17,184 nucleotides of DNA, from positions 1-17,184 of the forward strand of contig CAMYOU010000022.1 in the NCBI GenBank assembly GCA_947283485.1, given 5' to 3'. The notes under the pieces are model-generated. The model did no database searches, was not told where the DNA came from, and saw only the letters and a program-made list of their open reading frames with translations. The translations under genes were made by a program, and so were the position numbers. Positions 8,008 to 14,104 of the stretch are shown here, in pieces (position 1 is the first letter of the stretch; each line of letters opens with the position of its first letter). The stretch is from an uncultured Peptostreptococcaceae bacterium (lineage in GTDB: Bacteria; Bacillota; Clostridia; Tissierellales; Peptoniphilaceae).

Positions 8008-8913
8008 ATGAAGAAGAAGATTTCTTGGGGGATTCCCGTGCTGGGGACGTATGTCATCTATCTCGTCCTCGTGCTTCTCGGATGTACGAGGGGACTGCAC
8101 GGCATCGACACCATGGTGCTCTTTGAAAACAATGCAACGCTCATCACGCCGATGACGTACACATTCTATTGCATCCCGTTCGTCGCAATCGTGGGACTCA
8201 TCCTCATGATCGGCGTACTTCCGTCCGTGCACGGCGCGGGGGAGAGATCCTATGCGGGGATGCAAATCATGCTCCTCGGAGCCAATCTCCTGTCGATCCT
8301 CTGGATCCTCACGTGGCATTTTGAGAAAAAGATGATCGCGTTTATCGCGATGGTGCTTTTGCTCCTCGTCCTTTCCGCCGCCTATATGTCGGCACTCCGC
8401 TACACGCTCGAGAGACGGCGTGCGACGTGGATGCGCATGATCTTAGGCATCTGGATCGGACAGACGATCTTTCTCACGGTGGAGAGCTTATCGAGCGTCT
8501 TGCGTTTTGCCGGCATGCACACGGAATCCAATCAGCTCTACGGCGTTCTGTTCTTAGTCTTGGCAACGCTCGTCACGCTCCTCTACACGGTAGGACAGCG
8601 TGAGTTTCTCCTGGGCCTCGTGTCCGGATTTTATATGTTCGGCGTCTTTATGCGCCACGTACTCGTCTTGCGGTTCAATTTTGTCTCCGTGAGCATCATC
8701 AGTCTACTTATGGTCGGGATTCTCGTCGTGTCGCTCATCGAATGCGTCCGCAAAAATCTCGACAAGCCCAAGCGCCGTCCCAAAGATCGGCGTGAAGATG
8801 AAACGCGCAAAGAAGGACGCGTCGAAGAAAAACGCGATGTCTTTCCACGCGTTGAAGAAAAACCTGAGGTTTTCCAAGTAAAGGAGGAAGAAGATCATGT
8901 CAACCCCGCATAA
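8008..8913 (+). CDS. Multi-pass membrane protein with a charged C-terminal tail, function unknown
   Basis: About eight hydrophobic segments are visible, near residues 8-25, 50-72, 83-104, 107-128, 141-162, 175-196, 198-220 and 224-245. They are followed by a tail of roughly 50 residues packed with K/R and D/E (KPKRRPKDRREDETRKEG and beyond), probably cytoplasmic. There is no lipobox and no obvious catalytic motif. The ATG at 8008 has an excellent AAAGGAGGG site and lies 18 bases after addA. The end overlaps deoD by 17 bases, and the deoD ribosome binding site AAAGGAGG is embedded in this gene's last codons, so translation is probably coupled. I considered a TspO/MBR-like fold because of the bundle of short helices. 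It lacks the tryptophan-rich signature, so I leave it unassigned. Confidence 0.85.
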   Translation: MKKKISWGIPVLGTYVIYLVLVLLGCTRGLHGIDTMVLFENNATLITPMTYTFYCIPFVAIVGLILMIGVLPSVHGAGERSYAGMQIMLLGANLLSILWILTWHFEKKMIAFIAMVLLLLVLSAAYMSALRYTLERRRATWMRMILGIWIGQTIFLTVESLSSVLRFAGMHTESNQLYGVLFLVLATLVTLLYTVGQREFLLGLVSGFYMFGVFMRHVLVLRFNFVSVSIISLLMVGILVVSLIECVRKNLDKPKRRPKDRREDETRKEGRVEEKRDVFPRVEEKPEVFQVKEEEDHVNPA

Positions 8914-9595
8914 CCAAGCCAATCGCGGCGATATCGCCGAGACCGTCCTGCTCCCCGGCGATCCCCTACGTGCGAAATTTATCGCCGAGACATTCCTAAC
9001 GGATGTCAAACAGTTCAACGCGACGCGCAATGCGTTCGGCTATACCGGCAAATACAACGGCAAAGAGATTAGCGTCATGGGTACGGGCATGGGTTGCCCG
9101 TCGATCGGCATTTATTCCTATGAACTCATCGAGCACTACGGTGTGAAGAACCTCGTCCGCATCGGAAGTTGCGGATCGATGACTCCCGATCTCAATCTCT
9201 ACGACATCGTGATCGGCATGGGCGCATCGACGAACTCGAATTTCGGAGAGCAATATCATCTCCCCGGCACGCTCAGTGCGACTTGCTCGTATGAACTTCT
9301 CAAACGCGCGACGGACGCGGCGGAGAAGAAGGGCATCGAAGTCCACGTCGGCGACATTCTCTCGTCCGATATCTTCTACTATGCGGATCCGGACGAATGG
9401 AAAAAATGGGCGCGCATGGGCATCCTCGCCGTCGAGATGGAATCCTACGCCCTCTACTGCAATGCGAAATGGCTCGGTGCGAACGCGCTTTGCATGCTCA
9501 CCGTGAGCGACTCGCTCGTCAAAGAAGAGTACACGACGGCGGAAGAACGCGAGAAATGCTTCACCAAGATGATGGAGATCGCACTTGAACTATAA
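8897..9595 (+). CDS. deoD: Purine nucleoside phosphorylase, DeoD type
   Basis: This hexameric-type cytosolic enzyme splits purine (deoxy)nucleosides with phosphate to free base and (deoxy)ribose 1-phosphate for salvage. The 232-residue length matches the family. Recognisable blocks are LLPGDPLRAKFIAE near the N-terminus, the signature GTGMGCPSIGIYSYEL, RIGSCGS, VEMES (E182, ribose contact) and TVSDSL with D205, the catalytic aspartate corresponding to D204 of the E. coli enzyme. The start ATG lies within the 3' end of the membrane protein gene behind AAAGGAGGAAG. It overlaps the next gene, aroA, by 11 bases. Nothing in the sequence explains why a salvage enzyme sits between addA and shikimate genes, other than shared transcription. 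Confidence 0.95.
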   Translation: MSTPHNQANRGDIAETVLLPGDPLRAKFIAETFLTDVKQFNATRNAFGYTGKYNGKEISVMGTGMGCPSIGIYSYELIEHYGVKNLVRIGSCGSMTPDLNLYDIVIGMGASTNSNFGEQYHLPGTLSATCSYELLKRATDAAEKKGIEVHVGDILSSDIFYYADPDEWKKWARMGILAVEMESYALYCNAKWLGANALCMLTVSDSLVKEEYTTAEEREKCFTKMMEIALEL

Positions 9596-10790
9596 TCTAA
9601 AACCGGCAAGGCTCTCGGGTGAAGTGACGCTCCCCTATTCCAAGAGTGACTATCACCGCAGACTCATTGCGGCGGCACTCGCGGAAGGGACGACCGTCCT
9701 CCCTCCGGTGCCTTGTACGGACAATCTTCGGACGCTCCGGGGCCTCGAGGCCCTCGGGGCGCGCGTTTTATTGAGGGATCGCGTGGAGATCTCGGGGATC
9801 ACGCCGACGCACGGCGGCTATATCGACTGCGGCGAAAGCGCATCGACCCTGCGTTTCCTCGTGCCCTTGGCGGCAGGCTACGGCGGGGACTACTATTTTC
9901 GCTGTGAAACGGGACTCCTCTCTCGCGCGATGGACTACGATCTTCCCGGTGTCACGATTATGCGCATGGACGACGGCTACGCGCTCTCGGGAAAACTCGA
10001 GACGGACACGCTCACGATCGACGCGACACATTCCTCGCAATACGCGACGGGCGCACTCTTTGCGCTCGCGGCACGGGGCGGCGGTACACTTCGTCTCACG
10101 GGACTTCGGAGCGCACCGTATCTTCGCAATACACTCCGTGTCTTGGAAATGGCGGGCTATCGCATCGACGAAGACGACGCGTGCATCGAAATCGCGGGCG
10201 AAGCGTCCGTCATCGACACCCCTGTCGAACGCGACGAGTCCGCGGCGGCTTTTTGGCTTCTCGCGGCGGTGCGCGGGGCAAAGATTGTGATCGCGGGCGC
10301 ACACGACGACGATGCGGACATACCCGACATGGGACTTCGCGATGCACTCCGTGCGGCGGGGGCAGAGATCACGGTCGCGGACGGACGCATGCGCGCTTCA
10401 GGGAAACTCAAGGCGATCGAATACGACGTCGGGGACATCCCCGATGCCGCACCGGCACTCGCCCTCGCCCTGGCAGAGGCGAAAGGCACGAGTGTACTCA
10501 CGGGTATGGATCGACTCCGGGACAAAGAGAGCGATCGTTTCACCGCGCTCTACGACGGACTCCGTGCACTCGGCGCGGACGTGCGCATGGGAAAGGACAC
10601 GCTCACCGTCACGGGACGAAGCCTCTCGGGCGGCACGGTCGACTGCAAAGACGATCATCGCCTGGTGATGGCCTTTGCGATCCTCGGCACGAGCCTTTCG
10701 TCCCCCGTCGAGCTCATCCGTGCAGACGGCGTAGACAAATCCTATCCCGCTTTTTGGGAAGCATTTGACCGATTGGGAGGCAAACGATGA
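9585..10790 (+). CDS. aroA: 3-phosphoshikimate 1-carboxyvinyltransferase (EPSP synthase)
   Basis: The enzyme joins phosphoenolpyruvate and shikimate 3-phosphate to give EPSP, the penultimate step to chorismate. Substrate-binding residues are in place: K20-S21-x3-R25 in SKSDYHRR, G83-E84-S85 through R90 in the GESASTLRF loop, D287 in DIPDAAPALA, K314-E315 in LRDKESDRF, and DDHRLVMAFA near the C-terminus. The 401-residue length is slightly short but normal for Bacillota forms. The start is a TTG at 9585 overlapping deoD by 11 bases, with GGAG at 9574-9577. No ATG or GTG earlier in this frame is better placed. The N-terminus begins at the right distance from the KS-x3-R motif. The gene overlaps the next start by four bases (ATGA). 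MurA is excluded by the KS-x3-HR-like motif and by the neighbours. Confidence 0.93.
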   Translation: MNYNLKPARLSGEVTLPYSKSDYHRRLIAAALAEGTTVLPPVPCTDNLRTLRGLEALGARVLLRDRVEISGITPTHGGYIDCGESASTLRFLVPLAAGYGGDYYFRCETGLLSRAMDYDLPGVTIMRMDDGYALSGKLETDTLTIDATHSSQYATGALFALAARGGGTLRLTGLRSAPYLRNTLRVLEMAGYRIDEDDACIEIAGEASVIDTPVERDESAAAFWLLAAVRGAKIVIAGAHDDDADIPDMGLRDALRAAGAEITVADGRMRASGKLKAIEYDVGDIPDAAPALALALAEAKGTSVLTGMDRLRDKESDRFTALYDGLRALGADVRMGKDTLTVTGRSLSGGTVDCKDDHRLVMAFAILGTSLSSPVELIRADGVDKSYPAFWEAFDRLGGKR

Positions 10791-11827
10791 AAACAATCTG
10801 GAAAATCCTGGCCTATACGCTCCTCACCGTAGTCGTCCTCGTGGGCGGATTCCTCGGAATCCTTACACTTACGGAGTATCGACCCGACGATGTGGAGGAA
10901 CTCATTATTCCCGCGTACGATCGCGTCGCCAAAGTTCCCGACAAGATCACGATCACGACGTGGAACATCGGCTATGCGGGACTCGACAAGACAGCGGACT
11001 TCTTTATGGACGGCGGTAAAGGGGTCAATCCCCCGTCGCGCGAACGCGTCGAGGAGAATCTCCGCGCAATCACGGATTTTCTCTCGCACGAGGAGATCGT
11101 CTTCGTGCAGGAAGTCGACCGTTCTTCGAGCCGAACCGATTCGATCAACGAGGTCGAAGCCCTCAACCAAGCGGTCGGGCAGGGCATTTTTGCGACGAAT
11201 TACAAAGCGCTCTACATCCCGTATCCGTGGCCGCCGATGGGACGCATGCACGCGGGAATCTGGACGCGCGTGCCGTACGAAACCACTGAGGCAAAACGCT
11301 ATGCGCTCCCGTCGCCGTTTTCGTGGCCGGAGCGTCTCGGGAATCTCAAGAGATGCCTCCTTCTCACGCGTCATCCGCTTGAGAACGGCAAAGATCTTGT
11401 GCTCGTAAATCTCCATCTCGAGGCGTACGACGATACGGGCGGGCGCGAAGCGCAGTTTGCGCTCCTCAAGGATCTCATCGAGACGGAATATGCCAAAGGG
11501 AATTTCGTCATCGCGGGCGGCGATTTCAACTCGTCATTCCTCGATCCCAAGACGCTTCCGTTCCGCGCCGAGAGCAAGGACTGGATGCCGGGGAATCTCA
11601 CGGAACTCGATCGCGGTGATCTCAGACTCATCACCGATCCCGCGAAGAAACCGACCTGCAGACTCTTAAATCAACCGTATGACCCGACTTCCGACAAGAC
11701 GGTTCGGTTCATCATCGACGGTTTTCTCGTGAGCCCCAATGTCAATGTGGAGAAGATCGAGACCGTCGATCTGGGGTTCGAACACAGCGACCACAATCCC
11801 GTGCGCCTCACGGTGAATCTCCGATGA
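10787..11827 (+). CDS. Membrane-anchored endonuclease/exonuclease/phosphatase (EEP) superfamily protein
   Basis: Residues about 5-28 form one N-terminal hydrophobic segment (LAYTLLTVVVLVGGFLGILTL) without a lipobox. A catalytic domain facing outside or anchored at the membrane is therefore likely. The EEP metal-dependent phosphoesterase motifs follow in order: TTWNIG (W59, N60), VFVQEVD (E109, D111), VNLHLEAY (H210), GGDFNS (D246, N248) and HSDHNPV (D335, H336). The family includes nucleases, sphingomyelinases, inositol phosphatases and others, and the sequence does not tell which substrate is used. The gene overlaps aroA by four bases upstream and aroC by four bases downstream, so it is firmly inside the shikimate operon although no shikimate role is evident. 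Length 346 residues. Confidence 0.88.
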   Translation: MKTIWKILAYTLLTVVVLVGGFLGILTLTEYRPDDVEELIIPAYDRVAKVPDKITITTWNIGYAGLDKTADFFMDGGKGVNPPSRERVEENLRAITDFLSHEEIVFVQEVDRSSSRTDSINEVEALNQAVGQGIFATNYKALYIPYPWPPMGRMHAGIWTRVPYETTEAKRYALPSPFSWPERLGNLKRCLLLTRHPLENGKDLVLVNLHLEAYDDTGGREAQFALLKDLIETEYAKGNFVIAGGDFNSSFLDPKTLPFRAESKDWMPGNLTELDRGDLRLITDPAKKPTCRLLNQPYDPTSDKTVRFIIDGFLVSPNVNVEKIETVDLGFEHSDHNPVRLTVNLR

Positions 11828-12801
11828 AGTGGGGGACGAGGATGCCCTTTCGCGTCTTCGGCGCATCGCATGCCGAGAGCCTGGGCATCGAAGTGGAGCT
11901 TCCCTTGGGAACGCGGGTGGATACCGAGCGGATCGCCGCGGAACTCGTGCGCAGACGACCCGCGGACGACGCGGCTTCGACGAAACGCAGGGAAGCGGAC
12001 ATCCCGATCTTTACGGGTATTGAAGACGGGATCGTGACGGGACACGTGACGATTGCAATCAGGAATACCGACGCGAGACCTCGGGACTATGCGCTCTCCG
12101 GGTTTCGCCCGGGACACGCCGACTATCCCGCCTGGGTCAAATACGGCACCGCCGAAACGGGCGGCGGCGTCTTCTCCGGACGCATGACCGCCGCGATCGT
12201 CATGGCGGGCGCGATCGTGCTCCCTTGGCTCGAAACGCGCGGCGTGCGCATTTTTTCCGAGATCGTCTCGATCGGTGAGATGCAGTTTCCGGGAGAAAAA
12301 AAACCGCAAGGACTCGACGCCTATCTCGATCGCATCCGCGCGGCGAAAGACAGCGTCGGGAGCAAAGTGCGCGTCGTCGCCGAGGGCGTGCCCGCGGGAC
12401 TCGGCTCGCCCATGTTCGGCGCGTTCGAGTCGATCCTCTCGAGTCTTCTCTTCGCCGTCCCCGCGGTGAAAGCGATCGGATTCGGCGACGGAGAGGATTT
12501 TGCCGGGGCACGAGGCAGTGAAGTAAGCGATCCGTATATCATGAAAGACGGGAAAGTTACGGTTGCGGCAAATCACAACGGCGGCATTCTCGGCGGACTC
12601 ACGACGGGCGCACCCATTACCTGCACCGTCACCTTCAAACCGCCGTCCTCCATCGGCATTCCACAGAGAACGGTCGATCGGGACGGCAACGAAACCGTGA
12701 TCACCGTCGGCGGACGACACGACGTCGCCATCGCCCCGCGCGGACGCGTGGTGCTCGAGGCGGCACTCGCCCTCGCCATCTGGGAAGGAGGAATTCCGTG
12801 A
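11824..12801 (+). CDS. aroC: Chorismate synthase, short and divergent
   Basis: The enzyme removes phosphate from EPSP to make chorismate using reduced FMN. Family landmarks are VFGASHAES with H16 (usually G-[ED]-S-H-G), RRRPADD and STKRREAD near residues 42-60, RPGHADY with H98, NHNGGILGGLTTGAPI (usually N-x-x-GGI-x-GG) and GGRHDVAIAPRG near the end. Both catalytic histidines (H16, H98) are present. The strongly conserved GGRSSARET block is replaced by GGGVFSGRMTAA near residue 115, losing one Arg and one Ser of the FMN/substrate site. At 325 residues it is shorter than the usual 360-400. The ATGA overlap with the EEP gene and the GTGA overlap with the CM-SK gene place it in the operon. I am confident of the family and less sure of normal activity. 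Confidence 0.85.
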   Translation: MKWGTRMPFRVFGASHAESLGIEVELPLGTRVDTERIAAELVRRRPADDAASTKRREADIPIFTGIEDGIVTGHVTIAIRNTDARPRDYALSGFRPGHADYPAWVKYGTAETGGGVFSGRMTAAIVMAGAIVLPWLETRGVRIFSEIVSIGEMQFPGEKKPQGLDAYLDRIRAAKDSVGSKVRVVAEGVPAGLGSPMFGAFESILSSLLFAVPAVKAIGFGDGEDFAGARGSEVSDPYIMKDGKVTVAANHNGGILGGLTTGAPITCTVTFKPPSSIGIPQRTVDRDGNETVITVGGRHDVAIAPRGRVVLEAALALAIWEGGIP

Positions 12802-13535
12802 AAGAACGCGAAGAGATCGACGCGCTCGATCGGGAAATTCAACGCGCCCTCAAGAGGCGTTTTGAAATCGTGCGCACAATCGGCGAGATCAAACGCCGGG
12901 AGAACCGCCCCGTACGCGATGCCGTGCGCGAGGAAGCGATCATCGACGGGATCTCCACCGACGATCCCGAGATTGCCATCGCCCTGCGTCGCGTATATCG
13001 GGAAATTTTCGACGCGGCGGTGCGCATCGAGACGGAAAAAGCACCCGTCGTCTATCTCATCGGCATGCCGGGCGTCGGAAAGACGACCCTCGCACGAGAG
13101 CTGGCAAGGGCTGATGCCGTACCCGCCATCGATCTCGACGAAGAGATCACGCGCACATACGGTGCCATCGATGCGATCTTTCGAGAGGGCGAAACCCATT
13201 TTCGCGCCTGTGAGCACAAGACCCTCGCAAGACTCGGAGATTTCCGCGGCATCGTCGCGACCGGCGGCGGCACGATCCTGCTCCCCGAGAACAGAGAGAT
13301 TCTAAAGCACGGCACCGTCCTTCTCATCGTGCGCGACCGGGCAAAAGTCCTTGCAAGTCTTGACGACACGAGACCCCTTCTCACAGGCGACGCCGGGGCG
13401 CGCTACGAAACACTCTACCGGGAACGCAAACGCATCTATGAATCCGTCGCAGATGCCGTCTTCGAGAACAACGGTACAATCGAAGACGCGATCCGCCGCA
13501 TGACGGTATATCTCCACGCGCACGCCGTTTTCTAA
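12798..13535 (+). CDS. Chorismate mutase-shikimate kinase fusion
   Basis: Residues about 1-80 form an AroQ-type chorismate mutase: LDREIQRALKRR, IGEIK with K32, and VRDAVREE with D41, R44 and E45, the usual active-site set. Residues about 84-245 form a shikimate kinase: Walker A GMPGVGKTT (K95), DLDEEI (D112, D114), FREGETHFR, ATGGGT and the lid RPLL, then a YxxRxxIY motif. The protein would phosphorylate shikimate (before AroA) and convert chorismate to prephenate (after AroC), covering steps on both sides of its two neighbours. The start is a GTG at 12798 that overlaps the aroC stop (GTGA), with AAGGAGGA just upstream. No terminator is seen after the stop, and the rpsU promoter begins 11 bases later. 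The fused order CM then SK is known in Bacillota. Confidence 0.92.
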   Translation: MKEREEIDALDREIQRALKRRFEIVRTIGEIKRRENRPVRDAVREEAIIDGISTDDPEIAIALRRVYREIFDAAVRIETEKAPVVYLIGMPGVGKTTLARELARADAVPAIDLDEEITRTYGAIDAIFREGETHFRACEHKTLARLGDFRGIVATGGGTILLPENREILKHGTVLLIVRDRAKVLASLDDTRPLLTGDAGARYETLYRERKRIYESVADAVFENNGTIEDAIRRMTVYLHAHAVF

Positions 13536-13543
13536 ATCGGTTT

Positions 13544-13614
13544 CTCTTGCAAGATGAGGACAATTGCGTTATAATAACCCCATGCTTGCCAATCAGGCAC
13601 TCTTGCAACATGAG
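13544..13614. repeat. Direct repeat flanking the rpsU start point
   Basis: CTCTTGCAAGATGAG (13544-13558) recurs as CTCTTGCAACATGAG (13600-13614), 14 of 15 bases identical and 56 bases apart. The first copy covers the -35 box. The second lies in the leader next to the ribosome binding site (AGGGGGG at 13615-13621). Confidence 0.6.
13547..13575 (+). promoter_or_regulatory. Promoter of rpsU
   Basis: TTGCAA at 13547-13552 and TATAAT at 13570-13575 are separated by 17 bases, a near-consensus vegetative promoter. Transcription should start around 13582, giving a leader of about 47 bases before rpsU. Confidence 0.85.
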
Positions 13615-13628
13615 AGGGGGGAAGTACG

Positions 13629-13808
13629 ATGACTGAAATCAGAGTTGGAGATAATGAATCTTTAGATAATGCGCTGAAGCGTTTCCGCAGACAAGTGGCA
13701 CGTGCCGGCGTCATTGCTGAATCCAGAAAAAGAGAGCATTACGAAAAACCCAGCGTGAAACGGAAGAAAAAATCCGAAGCTGCTAGACGCAAGAAAAAAA
13801 GATTTTAA
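13629..13808 (+). CDS. rpsU: 30S ribosomal protein S21
   Basis: The 59-residue product is typical S21: MTEIRVGDNESLDNALKRF at the start, REHYEKPSVKRKKKSEAARR in the second half and a lysine-rich end. S21 joins the small subunit near the mRNA exit and anti-Shine-Dalgarno region and assists initiation. The ATG at 13629 follows a G-rich ribosome binding site, and TAA is at 13806-13808. It has its own promoter and terminator, so it is a monocistronic unit, possibly with some read-through from the aro operon. Base composition is less GC-rich than in the preceding genes. Confidence 0.97.
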   Translation: MTEIRVGDNESLDNALKRFRRQVARAGVIAESRKREHYEKPSVKRKKKSEAARRKKKRF

Positions 13809-13818
13809 CGATGCTAAG

Positions 13819-13846
13819 AAGATTCGCCCTGTGCGAATCTTTTTTT
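13819..13846 (+). terminator. Intrinsic terminator of rpsU
   Basis: AAGATTCGC (13819-13827) pairs with GCGAATCTT (13833-13841) around a five-base CCTGT loop. A run of Ts continues to 13846. Confidence 0.92.
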
Positions 13847-14007
13847 GTGCCACTTCGCCCTGGTGCGCTTGCCAACCAATCTCTCTTCACGATCTGCCAA
13901 ACACTTGAATGAAAAACGGACAAATATTTGAATGGAAATCGGATCAGGCGCAGGGTAGATCAAAAGCGGTTGATGGATCATCGTTTCATCGCGTCCATTC
14001 GGACCAA
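13847..14007. other. Gene-free stretch with a short tandem repeat
   Basis: No credible gene is seen. TTGAATGAAAAACGGA (13905-13920) recurs as TTGAATGGAAATCGGA (13928-13943), 14 of 16 bases identical with a 23-base period. The second copy begins within a 10-base palindrome, CAAATATTTG (13921-13930). The remainder shows nothing I can interpret. Confidence 0.5.
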
Positions 14008-14036
14008 TTCTCGCCAAATAGAAAAAAATGGCGAGA
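14008..14036. promoter_or_regulatory. Fic-gene palindrome, distal copy (putative operator)
   Basis: TTCTCGCCA (14008-14016) and TGGCGAGA (14029-14036) are inverted half-sites around an A-rich 12-base centre. The second half-site also pairs perfectly with TCTCGCCA at 14041-14048 across TTTA. The 29-base unit recurs with identical spacing 52 bases downstream. Confidence 0.65.
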
Positions 14037-14051
14037 TTTATCTCGCCACTG

Positions 14052-14081
14052 TTGATTTATCTACGCCAAATATGGAATAAT
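14052..14081 (+). promoter_or_regulatory. Promoter of fic
   Basis: TTGATT (14052-14057) and AATAAT (14076-14081) are 18 bases apart. The predicted start is near 14088, just ahead of the ribosome binding site GAAGGTGA at 14091-14098. Confidence 0.55.
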
Positions 14082-14088
14082 GGCGAGA
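14060..14088. promoter_or_regulatory. Fic-gene palindrome, proximal copy (putative operator)
   Basis: CGCCAAATA (14064-14072) and AATGGCGAGA (14079-14088) repeat the distal copy, with one mismatch in the left half-site (TACGCCA for TCTCGCCA). The unit starts within the -35 box, spans the whole spacer and the -10 box, and reaches the expected transcription start of fic. A protein bound here would block initiation. Confidence 0.6.
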
Positions 14089-14104
14089 AAGAAGGTGAAG
14101 ATGC

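Noticed and set aside
11671..12720. Minus-strand ORF of 349 codons opposite the EEP gene and aroC
   Set aside because: It is longer than aroC but has no motif and no ribosome binding site, and is explained by GC-rich codon bias opposite aroC.
13814..14017. Minus-strand ORF of 67 codons between rpsU and fic
   Set aside because: It starts at a TTG inside the fic palindrome and ends in the rpsU terminator, with no ribosome binding site and no recognisable family.
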